The position numbers and the translations under genes are program-made. The notes beneath the pieces are model-generated. The model saw only the letters and a list, made by a program, of their open reading frames with translations, was not told the DNA's origin and ran no database searches. From Cryobacterium sp. SO1 (GTDB lineage Bacteria; Actinomycetota; Actinomycetes; Actinomycetales; Microbacteriaceae), in assembly GCF_004210215.2 (NCBI RefSeq), contig NZ_CP067394.1, forward strand, positions 2,666,001-2,730,000: a stretch of 64,000 nucleotides of DNA. The letters are read 5' to 3'. How positions within the stretch are numbered: the stretch's first letter is position 1; the number at the start of each line of letters is the position of its first letter. This document shows, one piece after another, positions 1 through 7,708 of the stretch.

Positions 1-519
1 ATCCGCGGCGTCCTCGAGCATGATCGGCAGGGTGCTGCGCTCGATGCTGGAGAAGTCGTGCAGCACGAAGTCGGCGGCGTTCTGGCGGCCGGGCGGCCGG
101 CCGATGCCCATCCGGATGCGGGTGAATTCGTTGCTGCCCGTAGCGGCGATGATGTCCCGCACCCCGTTGTGGCCGCCGTGGCCGCCGCCCACCTTGATCT
201 TCAGGGTGTCGAAGGGCAGGTCCAACTCGTCATGCACGACGATCAGCCGGGAGACGTCGAGCGAGTAGAAGCGCAGCAGGCCCGCGACGGGGCCGCCGGA
301 GAGGTTCATGAAGCTGTTCGGCTTGGCCAGGATCAGCTTGGGGCCGCCGGGCGCGCTGCGACCCTCGGCGACGGAGGCGTTCGCCTTGTGGTTCTTGAAG
401 TTCGCGCGCATCCGGTCGGCGAGCACTGCCGTGACCATGTGGCCGACGTTGTGGCGGTTGCCGGCGTAGCCGGGCCCGGGGTTACCGAGCCCGACTACGA
501 GCCAAAGATTCTCGTCCAG
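1..519 (-). CDS. pth: Peptidyl-tRNA hydrolase, 3' end cut by window edge
   Basis: Cleaves the ester bond of peptidyl-tRNAs released prematurely from ribosomes, recycling tRNA in the cytosol. The frame reads without a stop from 519 to the window edge (173 codons; the family is usually about 190-200, so roughly the last 20 residues are missing). The N-terminus carries the family signature GLGNPGPGY followed by NRHN; His23 matches the catalytic His20 of the E. coli enzyme, and the motif [11 protein letters not shown] follows. The start is unusual. The frame has a TAA 12 bases upstream, and the only start-like codon between it and the conserved core is CTG at 519-517, preceded by an AAAGGA ribosome site. 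It lies 47 bp downstream of rplY on the same strand, the usual actinobacterial rplY-pth pair. Confidence 0.93.
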   Translation of the reverse strand, partial: MDENLWLVVGLGNPGPGYAGNRHNVGHMVTAVLADRMRANFKNHKANASVAEGRSAPGGPKLILAKPNSFMNLSGGPVAGLLRFYSLDVSRLIVVHDELDLPFDTLKIKVGGGHGGHNGVRDIIAATGSNEFTRIRMGIGRPPGRQNAADFVLHDFSSIERSTLPIMLEDAAD

Positions 520-566
520 GGGGTTCCTTTACACAAGTTCCTGTCCGGCGGTGAGGAGGGGAAAGG

Positions 567-1178
567 CTACTCGGCGGCGGCTTCCTCGGCGGGAGCCTCG
601 GCCTCGGTGGTCTCCTCTGCCTCTTCCTCTGCGGGCAGGTGCACGCCGATGACGACCATCTCGGGGTCGGAGACGAGCGACGCGCCGGCGGGGAGCTTGA
701 TCTCGCTGGCGTGGATGAGGGCGCCGTCTTCCAGTCCCTCGACATCGACGCTGACGCTCTGCGGGATGTTGGTGGCTTCGACCTCAAGGAGCAGGGTCTT
801 GGCGTCGAGGTCCGCGATGGTGCCGGGGGCGCTCTCACCGGTGATGTGCACGGCGACCTCGACCTGGACCTTTTCACCCTTGCGGATGACGATGAGGTCG
901 AGGTGCTCGATGATCTGGCGAACCGGGTCCTTCTGCACGTCCTTGACCAGGGTCAGGTGCGTGGTGCCCTCGACGTCGAGCTCGAGCACGGCGTTCGCGC
1001 GACGCAGAAGCAGGCCGATCTCGTGGGCCGGCAGGGCCACGTGCACGGGCTCGGTGCCGTGGCCGTAGATGACGGCGGGGATCTTGCCCAGCACGCGCAG
1101 CTTGCGGGCAGCGCCCTTGCCGAAGCTGTGGCGCGCGTCAGCGGAAATCTTGTTGTTGTTGTTCTTGGCCTCGGCCAT
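567..1178 (-). CDS. rplY: 50S ribosomal protein L25 (general stress protein CTC type)
   Basis: Ribosomal protein that binds 5S rRNA. The 203-residue length fits the long CTC form: an N-terminal L25 domain (about residues 1-95, with KIPAVIYG typical of the 5S-binding face), a C-terminal beta domain (about 96-180, including EATNIPQSVSVDV), and a Glu/Ala-rich acidic tail from about residue 183. The ATG at 1178 is preceded by an AAGGAG site. It lies immediately upstream of pth. On its other side it is divergent from a GntR-type regulator, with about 220 bp between the two starts that must hold both promoters. Family assignment is secure; a stress role is known only for homologues. Confidence 0.96.
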   Translation of the reverse strand: MAEAKNNNNKISADARHSFGKGAARKLRVLGKIPAVIYGHGTEPVHVALPAHEIGLLLRRANAVLELDVEGTTHLTLVKDVQKDPVRQIIEHLDLIVIRKGEKVQVEVAVHITGESAPGTIADLDAKTLLLEVEATNIPQSVSVDVEGLEDGALIHASEIKLPAGASLVSDPEMVVIGVHLPAEEEAEETTEAEAPAEEAAAE

Positions 1179-1398
1179 GGTGTCTCCTTGCGGGCCTCGT
1201 GTGCCCGTATTGATGTGTGCTGGCGCTGGGCCCGCAGTACGGATGCTGGTTCAACTCGAACGCATGTCAGCGTGAGGAAAGGCCTTGGAGGGACTTTTCG
1301 CCGCGTCGATTACGGATTTCACCGGGCCGGTTTCCCGGGCCCCGCACGAATCCCTCGCCGAAGTTCAACTCACCACTCTAGACGATAAAGTGACGATC

Positions 1399-2103
1399 AT
1401 GGCCAGCCTGCACACCCGAGTGACCGATGACGTCGGCCGGTCCATCGTCGATGGCACGGTTCCGGCGGGCACGATCCTGCTCTCCGATGAGATCGAACGC
1501 CGGCAGGGTGTGAGCCGGTCGGTGATCCGGGAGGCGATCCGGGTGCTGGGGTCGATGGGGCTGGTGGAGTCGGTCAAACGGGTCGGCATCCGGGTTCTGC
1601 CGCCGGAGAGCTGGAACGCGTACGATCCCACCATCATCCGCTGGCGCCTGCTCGGGCCGGGCAAAGGGGAACAGTTGCGGTCACTGACCGAACTCCGAAG
1701 CGCCGTGGAGCCGATGGCCGCGGAGCTGGCCGCCCGGCACTCGGCTCCCGCGGTCTCCGCCGAGCTGGTGGCCGTGGCCGAGCTGATGCGCAGCGCCGGC
1801 GATTCCGGTGACCTGTCCCAGTTCCTGGAGCTCGACATCCGCTTTCACACGCTGGTGCTGCACGGGTCGGGCAACCAGATGTTCGCCAAACTCGGCGAGC
1901 CCATCGCGGCGGTGCTGTCCGGCCGCACCGACCTGGGCCTGATGCCCGACCGCCCGCACGAGAACACGTTGCAGTTGCACGCCGACGTCGCCGATGCCAT
2001 CGCCGCCGGCGAGCCGGGAGCGGCCCGGGTGGCGATGGAGCTGATCATGCGCCGCACCTACGCGGAGGTGCAGCCCAGCTGGTCCCGCGCATCCGGGCAA
2101 TAA
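1399..2103 (+). CDS. GntR/FadR-family transcriptional regulator
   Basis: DNA-binding regulator of the FadR subgroup, 234 residues. The N-terminal winged helix-turn-helix covers about residues 20-70 (SDEIERRQGVSRSVIREAI is the recognition region). The C-terminal all-helical FCD ligand domain runs from about 95 to 220 and carries DIRFHTLVL and the LQLHADVADAI helix, which supply metal and ligand residues in this family. The frame is open back to 1285, but the ATG at 1399 fits the FadR domain start best; a GTG at 1390 is an alternative. Its stop is 73 bp before gnd on the same strand, so control of gluconate/pentose-phosphate genes is a reasonable inference. The ligand is unknown. Confidence 0.85.
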   Translation: MASLHTRVTDDVGRSIVDGTVPAGTILLSDEIERRQGVSRSVIREAIRVLGSMGLVESVKRVGIRVLPPESWNAYDPTIIRWRLLGPGKGEQLRSLTELRSAVEPMAAELAARHSAPAVSAELVAVAELMRSAGDSGDLSQFLELDIRFHTLVLHGSGNQMFAKLGEPIAAVLSGRTDLGLMPDRPHENTLQLHADVADAIAAGEPGAARVAMELIMRRTYAEVQPSWSRASGQ

Positions 2104-2176
2104 ATATGATTACATAGGTCTAGCGGTCCACTAACCTTGATGGTGGTCATCGCTCACAGACCCAAAGGAGATTTGC

Positions 2177-3628
2177 GTGTCAGAAACCGGTTCAGCAAAC
2201 ATCGGCGTCGTCGGACTGGCGGTGATGGGCTCCAACCTCGCCCGTAACCTCGCCAGCCGCGAAGGCAACACCGTGGCCGTCTACAACCGTTCGCCCGAAC
2301 GCACCCGCCTGCTCACCACCGAACACCCCGAGGCCGGCTTCGTGGCATCCGAAACCATCGCGGACTTCGTCGCCTCGCTCAGCACCCCCCGCACGGCCAT
2401 CATCATGGTGCAGGCCGGCACGGGCACCGACGCCGTGATCAGCCAGCTGACCGAGCTGTTCGAGCCCGGCGACATCATCGTCGACGGCGGCAACGCGCTG
2501 TTCACCGACACCCTCCGTCGCGAGAAGGCCGTTCGCGAGACAGGCATCAACTTCGTCGGCGCCGGCATCTCCGGTGGTGAGGAAGGCGCCCTCAACGGCC
2601 CGAGCATCATGCCCGGCGGTTCAGCGGAGGCGTACGTCACCCTCGGCCCTATCCTCGAGTCCATTGCCGCGGTCGTTGACGGCGTGCCCTGCGTCACCCA
2701 CGTCGGCACCGATGGCGCCGGCCACTTCGTCAAGATGATCCACAACGGCATCGAATACGCCGACATGCAGCTGATCGGCGAGGCGTACGACCTTATCCGT
2801 CGCGGAACCGGCAAGACCCCGGCCGAGATCTCCGAGATCTTCACCGAGTGGAACAAGGGCGAGCTCGAGAGCTACCTCATCGAGATCACCGCTGAGGTCC
2901 TCAAGCAGGTCGACGCGGAGACCGGCAAGCCGCTCGTCGACGTCATCCTCGACCAGGCGGGCAGCAAGGGCACCGGCGTGTGGACCGTGCAGACCGCCCT
3001 CGACCTGGGCATCCCCGTGTCCGGCATCGCCGAGGCCGTGTTCGCCCGGTCCGTCTCCTCCAAGCCCGCGCAGCGCGCAGCTGCCGCCGCCCTCCCCGGC
3101 CCGACCGCCAACCCCGTCGAAGATGTGGACGGCTTCATCGAGGGTGTCCGCCAGGCGCTCTATGCGTCCAAGGTCATCGCCTACTCGCAGGGCTTCGACG
3201 CCATCGTCGCCGGTGCCGAACAGTACAACTGGGACATCAAGAAGGGCGAGATCGCGAAGATCTGGCGCGGTGGCTGCATCATCCGCGCCCGCTTCCTCAA
3301 CCGCATCACCGAGGCGTACACCGAGAACCCGGGACTTGTCTCGCTCGTCACCGCCCCGTTCTTCACCGATGTTGTCGCGACGGCCCAGGACTCCTGGCGC
3401 AATGTTGTCGCCGACGCCGCCCACGCCGGCATCCCCGCGCCGGTGTTCGCCTCGTCACTGGCGTACTACGACAGCCTGCGCGCTGACCGCCTTCCCGCTG
3501 CCCTCACCCAGGGCCAGCGCGATTTCTTCGGTGCGCACACCTACAAGCGCGTCGACAAGGAAGGCACCTTCCACACCCTGTGGTCCGGCGACCGTACCGA
3601 GATCGTCACCGAGGGCTCCTCGCACTAG
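2177..3628 (+). CDS. gnd: 6-phosphogluconate dehydrogenase (NADP-dependent, decarboxylating)
   Basis: Oxidatively decarboxylates 6-phosphogluconate to ribulose 5-phosphate, making NADPH in the oxidative pentose-phosphate pathway. The 483 residues match the long homodimeric form. The Rossmann motif GLAVMGSN lies at residues 13-20, the substrate loop ISGGEEGALNGPSIMPGG near 131-148, and the catalytic Lys186 and Glu193 in KMIHNGIEYADMQ. Start is GTG at 2177, seven bases after a strong AAAGGAG site; the conserved N-terminus begins at once. The 73-bp gap from the upstream GntR gene is AT-rich for this genome and contains a GCGGTCCACTAACC stretch that could be an operator (inference). The gene ends against a palindromic repeat cluster that may act as its terminator. 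Confidence 0.97.
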   Translation: MSETGSANIGVVGLAVMGSNLARNLASREGNTVAVYNRSPERTRLLTTEHPEAGFVASETIADFVASLSTPRTAIIMVQAGTGTDAVISQLTELFEPGDIIVDGGNALFTDTLRREKAVRETGINFVGAGISGGEEGALNGPSIMPGGSAEAYVTLGPILESIAAVVDGVPCVTHVGTDGAGHFVKMIHNGIEYADMQLIGEAYDLIRRGTGKTPAEISEIFTEWNKGELESYLIEITAEVLKQVDAETGKPLVDVILDQAGSKGTGVWTVQTALDLGIPVSGIAEAVFARSVSSKPAQRAAAAALPGPTANPVEDVDGFIEGVRQALYASKVIAYSQGFDAIVAGAEQYNWDIKKGEIAKIWRGGCIIRARFLNRITEAYTENPGLVSLVTAPFFTDVVATAQDSWRNVVADAAHAGIPAPVFASSLAYYDSLRADRLPAALTQGQRDFFGAHTYKRVDKEGTFHTLWSGDRTEIVTEGSSH

Positions 3629-3660
3629 AGGCTGTTCCCCCCGCTCCACCCGCTCGGCGA

Positions 3661-3722
3661 CTGTTGCCCGTGCGGACATTGGCACCCGGCACACCGGGAC
3701 CAGTTGTCCGCACGGGCAACAG
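3661..3722. repeat. Dispersed palindromic element, family 1, copy A
   Basis: Perfect 18-bp inverted repeat: CTGTTGCCCGTGCGGACA at 3661-3678 pairs with 3705-3722. The arms enclose 26 nt that contain a second small hairpin, CCCGG-CACA-CCGGG (3685-3698). The same design, GGACA, 26 nt, TGTCC with an inner CCGG/CCGG hairpin, recurs at 4871-4918 and 30770-30831. It lies between the convergent genes gnd and the AbiEi-like gene, so it could also act as a bidirectional terminator, although no T-run follows. A REP-like or MITE-like dispersed element is the best description. Confidence 0.8.
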
Positions 3723-3794
3723 TTGTCTGTGCGGTCGATCGGCCGGCCGGTCGGCACACCGCGACCGGTTGTCCGCACGACGGGCAACAGTTGG
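3723..3794. repeat. Dispersed palindromic element, family 1, degenerate copy B
   Basis: Directly abuts copy A. The right half (GTTGTCCGCACGACGGGCAACAG, split by a 3-nt insertion relative to copy A) and the central GGCACACC are recognisable. The left half is degraded (TGTGCGG at 3729-3735 is the surviving arm). A head-to-tail pair of palindromes at one site resembles the REP doublets known from other bacteria; the comparison is by architecture only. Confidence 0.6.
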
Positions 3795-3799
3795 CTTGG

Positions 3800-4759
3800 T
3801 CACCGGGTGACCGGCAAGCCGGCAGTGACCAGCAGTCGGCTCAGCGCAGCCCGGTTGGCCAGCTCGGCGGCGCCCCACCTCACCACCCGGAACCCCTCGG
3901 CGCGCAGGTGGTCCTCCCGCACCTTCTCGGCGTACACGACGTCGCCCGGCGCACGCCCGTGCAGATATTCGTCCTTGAGGTACTTGCCCCGCCCGTCGAA
4001 CTCCCCGATCAGCCGGAATCTCGGCCATTCGAAGTCGGTGAAGTACCACCCACCTTGCGGATTCGGGTGCCGGCACTGCAACTCGGGGTCGGGGAAGCCC
4101 AGCTCGAAGATCGCCACCCGGCTCAGCGACTCCCCCGGGTTGTCGGCGTTGGGACGCGCGAAGTCGATGGCCCGTTGCGCTCTGGTGCTGCCGCGAACCG
4201 ACCCGCACCGGGCCAACATCTCGGACAACTCGTCCGGGTAGACGAGCATCTCCGGTGTGGCCCGTCGAGGATTCATGCCGTGGTCGAGCGCGACGACGGC
4301 ATTGTCGAACGTTGCCGTCCTCGCGAGGTCGAGGAGCGTGCGAGCCGGTCTGGTCACGAGCACGCCGTCGAGTTCGACGACCTCGGCCCAGTCGAACCCG
4401 GTGCGATGCACGAACACGCCGTTCTTGCTTCGCACCCGTGAGCCCGGTACCGCGAGAACATGCACGGTCTCCGGCCAGGCGCCACCCAGCGGGATGCCCC
4501 ACAGCGCCGCGGCAGACTGGTGGCTGACGACGGGGTCGTGCCGCCTCCTGGTCGCCACAACAGCGCGGATGCGGTCGAGGTATCGATCCTGGGGTGCCAG
4601 GCCGCCCCAACGGTCCGTCGTCGTGAAGACCCCGCGGCGCAAGCGGGTGCCCTGCCCCCGATCCACAGATCGGCGGAACTGCCGGGCATCGGTGTCAGAA
4701 ACGCCGACGCTCTGGACGAGGAAGAGGCCCGTTCGTGGGTCCAGCCGGTCATCAGCCAT
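3800..4759 (-). CDS. AbiEi-antitoxin-like / DUF559-like accessory protein
   Basis: 319 residues. The N-terminal part (about 1-70; TRLRRGVFTT) resembles the AbiEi-type antitoxin winged helix. The middle (SHQSAAALWGIPL, then VFVHRTG, then TRPARTLLDLAR) follows the pattern of large actinobacterial AbiEi-like families. The C-terminal 110 residues look like a Vsr/DUF559 endonuclease-type fold: DFEWPRFRLIGEFDGRGKY contains a plausible acidic pair, and REDHLRAEGFRVVRWG is the usual closing motif. No AbiEii toxin gene lies next to it, so a type IV toxin-antitoxin role is unsupported. It is bracketed by family-1 palindromes on both sides, and the flanking genes belong to the core, so it looks like an inserted accessory gene. 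Precise function unknown. Confidence 0.75.
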   Translation of the reverse strand: MADDRLDPRTGLFLVQSVGVSDTDARQFRRSVDRGQGTRLRRGVFTTTDRWGGLAPQDRYLDRIRAVVATRRRHDPVVSHQSAAALWGIPLGGAWPETVHVLAVPGSRVRSKNGVFVHRTGFDWAEVVELDGVLVTRPARTLLDLARTATFDNAVVALDHGMNPRRATPEMLVYPDELSEMLARCGSVRGSTRAQRAIDFARPNADNPGESLSRVAIFELGFPDPELQCRHPNPQGGWYFTDFEWPRFRLIGEFDGRGKYLKDEYLHGRAPGDVVYAEKVREDHLRAEGFRVVRWGAAELANRAALSRLLVTAGLPVTR

Positions 4760-4870
4760 GGGGTCAGACTCGCATCCGCCGTCTCACCGGGACCCGGATG
4801 GCGCCCATCGGTGCAGATCCGCCCGTCGCCCCGGCTGTGGAGGAGCCGCACCTTCCGCCGCTATCTGTTA

Positions 4871-4927
4871 CCGTCCGGACATTTGCACCCGGTGTGCCGG
4901 GACCAAGTGTCCGCACGGGGACCAGTT
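4871..4927. repeat. Dispersed palindromic element, family 1, copy C
   Basis: CCGTCCGGACA (4871-4881) and TGTCCGCACGG (4908-4918) form an 11-bp inverted repeat with one mismatch, again separated by exactly 26 nt. The inner hairpin is CCCGG-TGTG-CCGGG (4888-4901). Its loop TGTG is the complement of the CACA loop in copies A and D, so the copy sits in the opposite orientation. It lies between the permease stop and the start of the AbiEi-like gene. Confidence 0.75.
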
Positions 4928-4954
4928 CGTGCGTTCGGGAGCCTGTGCGGCGGG

Positions 4955-6226
4955 TCAGGAGCGGCGGGCGGCTCGGGCGAAGCGCAGCGCGCGGCCCGCC
5001 AGTCCAAGCCCCAGCCAGGCGAACGCGGCGAGCACGCCGGGCCAGGGCAGGGTGACGGCCAGCAACAGGCAGCCGGCGGCGCCCGCGTATTGCACCCAGC
5101 GGGGCAGCCAGCGTTCCTCGGGTGGCTGACGCAGCGCGGCCAGGTGCGCGATGGCGTAGTAGACCAGCACCGCGCAGGCCGAGAAGCCCACCAGCTGGGC
5201 AGGGTCCAGCAGCAGCACTCCGAACATCGCCACGAGGCCGATGGTCACCTCGGCCGTCACCGGGCTGCGCCGCGCCGGCGAGATACGGCCGAGCGCACCC
5301 GGCAGGTCCCCCTCCCTGGCCATCGCCAGTCCGGTGCGGCTGAGGCCGGCCAGGATGCCCGCGAGCGAGCCCAGGCAGGCGATGGCGGCCAGCACCCGGG
5401 CGATACCGGTCCACGGCTCGGCCCTGCCGGCCAGGTCGGCCAGCGGCGACGCAGAGGCCGCCAGGGCCGCCGGCCCGAGCACAAGCACGCACAGCAGGCC
5501 GATCACCCCGTAGACCACCAGGGTGAGGGCAAGCGCGGTCACAATCGCCCGCGGCAGGGTGCGGCGCGGGTCGCGGACCTCCTCCCCCAGGGTGGCCATC
5601 CGGGCGTAACCGGCGAACGCGAAGAAGAGCAGCCCGGCCGACTGCATGATGCCCACCCAGCCGCCCTCGAACAGCGTGCCGGAGTCGAACGCCACCGGCA
5701 ACGTCCCTCCGGCGAGGCCGGCACCCACCACGAGCACCAGCGTGAACAGTCCGCCGAGCACCAGGAACACCACCACGGCGCTGAGCCTGGCGGTGCTGCG
5801 GATCCCGGCCAGGTTCACGGAGCCGAGCACCAGGATCGCCAGGACGGCCACCAGCCTGGCCTGCTCCGGCCAGAGGTAGCCGCCCAGGATCAGGGCGATG
5901 GCGCCGGCCGAGGCGGTCTTACCGGCCAGGAACAGCCAGCCGGCCGAGAACCCCCACCACGGGCCCAGGGTCGCCCGGCCGAACGCGTACGCTCCCCCGG
6001 ACACCGGATGGCTCATCGCCAGTTGCGCCGAGCTCAGGGCGTTCAGCGAGGCGATCAGCCCCGCGAGGACCAGTCCGACGAGCAGGCCGGAACCGGCCGC
6101 GGCGGCGGCCGGCGCCCAGACGTAGAACACTCCGGCGCCGATCATCGCGGCCAGGCCCACCACGGTGGCCCCGCCGATGCCGAGGTGGCGCCGCAGGGTG
6201 TCCTCGGGCCGTGTCGATCCGTCCAT
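4955..6226 (-). CDS. APC-superfamily amino-acid permease
   Basis: Secondary transporter of the amino acid-polyamine-organocation superfamily, 423 residues if started at ATG 6226. The first helix holds the family hallmark GLAAMIGAGVFYVWAP (unwound GAG motif, about residues 18-33). About 12 membrane segments can be traced, with SGGAYAFGRATLGPWWGFSAGW in TM3 as expected. The conserved region begins shortly after ATG 6226, so the longer frame back to 6316 is unlikely. It is divergent from a small membrane-protein gene, with 75 bp between them. Substrate cannot be read from the sequence; neutral or branched amino acids are typical for this subgroup. Confidence 0.85.
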   Translation of the reverse strand: MDGSTRPEDTLRRHLGIGGATVVGLAAMIGAGVFYVWAPAAAAAGSGLLVGLVLAGLIASLNALSSAQLAMSHPVSGGAYAFGRATLGPWWGFSAGWLFLAGKTASAGAIALILGGYLWPEQARLVAVLAILVLGSVNLAGIRSTARLSAVVVFLVLGGLFTLVLVVGAGLAGGTLPVAFDSGTLFEGGWVGIMQSAGLLFFAFAGYARMATLGEEVRDPRRTLPRAIVTALALTLVVYGVIGLLCVLVLGPAALAASASPLADLAGRAEPWTGIARVLAAIACLGSLAGILAGLSRTGLAMAREGDLPGALGRISPARRSPVTAEVTIGLVAMFGVLLLDPAQLVGFSACAVLVYYAIAHLAALRQPPEERWLPRWVQYAGAAGCLLLAVTLPWPGVLAAFAWLGLGLAGRALRFARAARRS

Positions 6227-6301
6227 GCACCCACAGTAGGCAATCCAGGTGAACCGCAGGCATCCGCACCGGGCCAGGGTCTGATTTACTGGAGGACACC
6301 C

Positions 6302-6664
6302 ATGAGCGATTTTCACCCCGAACTCTCCGGCTACGAGCCGACCGACTCCTCCCGGCCCCTCCGCGGCCGGCGGATGCTGCTGCTCATGCGCATCACCGTG
6401 GTGCTCGGCCTGGTGGGGCTTGTCGTGCCCGGCGTCCTCACCACCCTGAGCATCGCCTCGGCCACGGCCGCGCGGGCCTGCGACCAGGCCGTGGCACGCT
6501 ACTACCCGCTCTCGGAGGGCATCGACGCCAGGTTCGAACTGGCCGGCGCGGGCGGCTTCGGCTGGCAGTGTTACGCGATCGACCAGAACGAACGCCAGAC
6601 CTTCGTGCTGCCCCTCGGCATCATCCCCGGCCCGTTCCGGCCGCCGGCGACCAGCGTGTCCTGA
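6302..6664 (+). CDS. Small single-helix membrane protein, unknown function
   Basis: 120 residues. One strong hydrophobic segment (MLLLMRITVVLGLVGLVVPG, about residues 25-45) follows a charged cytoplasmic start with RGRR. The outside domain contains two cysteines (ACDQ and WQCYAI) that could form a disulfide and ends in a hydrophobic/proline stretch. GGAGG lies six bases before the ATG, a strong start. The gene is alone on its strand, divergent from the permease and convergent with prs. I do not recognise a domain. Short membrane proteins of this layout are common in Microbacteriaceae. Confidence 0.75.
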   Translation: MSDFHPELSGYEPTDSSRPLRGRRMLLLMRITVVLGLVGLVVPGVLTTLSIASATAARACDQAVARYYPLSEGIDARFELAGAGGFGWQCYAIDQNERQTFVLPLGIIPGPFRPPATSVS

Positions 6665-6678
6665 CGCCGAACAGACCG

Positions 6679-6708
6679 AAGGCCGGCCCCGGGAACGGGA
6701 CCGGCCTT
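6679..6708. terminator. Bidirectional hairpin terminator between convergent genes
   Basis: AAGGCCGG (6679-6686) pairs perfectly with CCGGCCTT (6701-6708), and CCCG/CGGG continue the stem around a short loop. It lies in the 66-bp gap between the + strand small membrane-protein gene and the - strand prs, exactly where both transcripts should end. The AA/TT ends give a weak U-tract in both directions. Confidence 0.75.
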
Positions 6709-6730
6709 ACGACAGAACTGGGGGCGAGCG

Positions 6731-7708
6731 TTACGCGGCGCCCTCGAACATCGACGTGACGGATCCCTCGTCGAAGACCTCGTGGATGGCGCGCGCCAAC
6801 AGCGGGGCGATCGGCAGCACGGTCAGCGTCGGGAAACGCTTGTCCGTGGGGATCGGCAGGGTGTCGGTGACGACAACCTCCAGGATGGCGTCGTTCTGCA
6901 GCAGCTCGAGCGCGGGCGGACTGAACACGGCGTGCGTCGCGGCGACGACGACACCGATGGCGCCGGCGGCCATGAGCGCCTCGGCGGCCTGGACGATGGT
7001 GCGGCCGGTGTCGATCAGGTCGTCGACGATCAGGCAGACGCGGCCCTTGACCTCGCCGACGATCTCGTGAACGGTGATCTGGTTGGGCACCAGCGGGTCG
7101 CGGCGCTTGTGGATGATGGCCAGCGGGGCGCCGAGCTTGTCACTCCAGATATCGGCGACGCGCACACGGCCCATGTCCGGCGACACGATGGTGAGGGTGG
7201 ACGGGTCGAGCTTGGCGCGGAAGTGCTCGAGCAGCACCGGCATGGCGAAGAGGTGGTCGACGGGGCCGTCGAAGAAGCCCTGGATCTGGGCGGCGTGCAG
7301 GTCGACCGACATGATGCGGTCGGCGCCGGCGACCTTGAACAGGTCGGCGACGAGGCGGGCCGAGATCGGCTCACGGCCGCGGCCCTTCTTGTCCTGGCGG
7401 GCGTACGGGTAGAACGGGGCGACCACGGTGATGCGCTTGGCCGATGCTCGCTTGAGAGCGTCCACCATGATGAGCTGTTCCATCAGCCATTCGTTGATCG
7501 GGTTGGTGTGCGACTGGATGACGAACGCGTCCGCGCCGCGCACGCTCTCGTCGAAGCGAGCGTAGATCTCACCGTTCGCGAAGGTGCGTGCGTCGGTGGG
7601 GATCAGCTCCGAACCAAGTTCTGCGGCGATGTCGATCGCGAGTTGTGGGTGTGCTCGCCCCGAGATGAGCACCAATTTCTTCTCGCCGCTGCTCTTGATT
7701 CCAGGCAC
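6731..7708 (-). CDS. prs: Ribose-phosphate pyrophosphokinase (PRPP synthetase)
   Basis: Transfers pyrophosphate from ATP to ribose 5-phosphate, giving PRPP for nucleotide, histidine and tryptophan synthesis. 325 residues, the normal class I length. Visible motifs are the ATP-binding flexible loop APFYPYARQDKKGRGREPISA, the DLHAAQIQGFF metal site, and the PRPP-binding loop VDDLIDTGRT. The start is GTG at 7708, directly abutting the TAG of glmU; the GGAG just before the glmU stop serves as its ribosome site, so the two are translationally coupled. The glmU-prs pair is conserved across actinobacteria. A hairpin terminator follows. Confidence 0.97.
   Translation of the reverse strand: MPGIKSSGEKKLVLISGRAHPQLAIDIAAELGSELIPTDARTFANGEIYARFDESVRGADAFVIQSHTNPINEWLMEQLIMVDALKRASAKRITVVAPFYPYARQDKKGRGREPISARLVADLFKVAGADRIMSVDLHAAQIQGFFDGPVDHLFAMPVLLEHFRAKLDPSTLTIVSPDMGRVRVADIWSDKLGAPLAIIHKRRDPLVPNQITVHEIVGEVKGRVCLIVDDLIDTGRTIVQAAEALMAAGAIGVVVAATHAVFSPPALELLQNDAILEVVVTDTLPIPTDKRFPTLTVLPIAPLLARAIHEVFDEGSVTSMFEGAA

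Noticed and set aside
1285..1398. N-terminal extension of the GntR regulator
   Set aside because: The extra 38 codons have no family similarity and cover the divergent promoter region.
3800..4759. Complete AbiE type IV toxin-antitoxin system
   Set aside because: No AbiEii nucleotidyltransferase-type toxin gene is adjacent on either strand.
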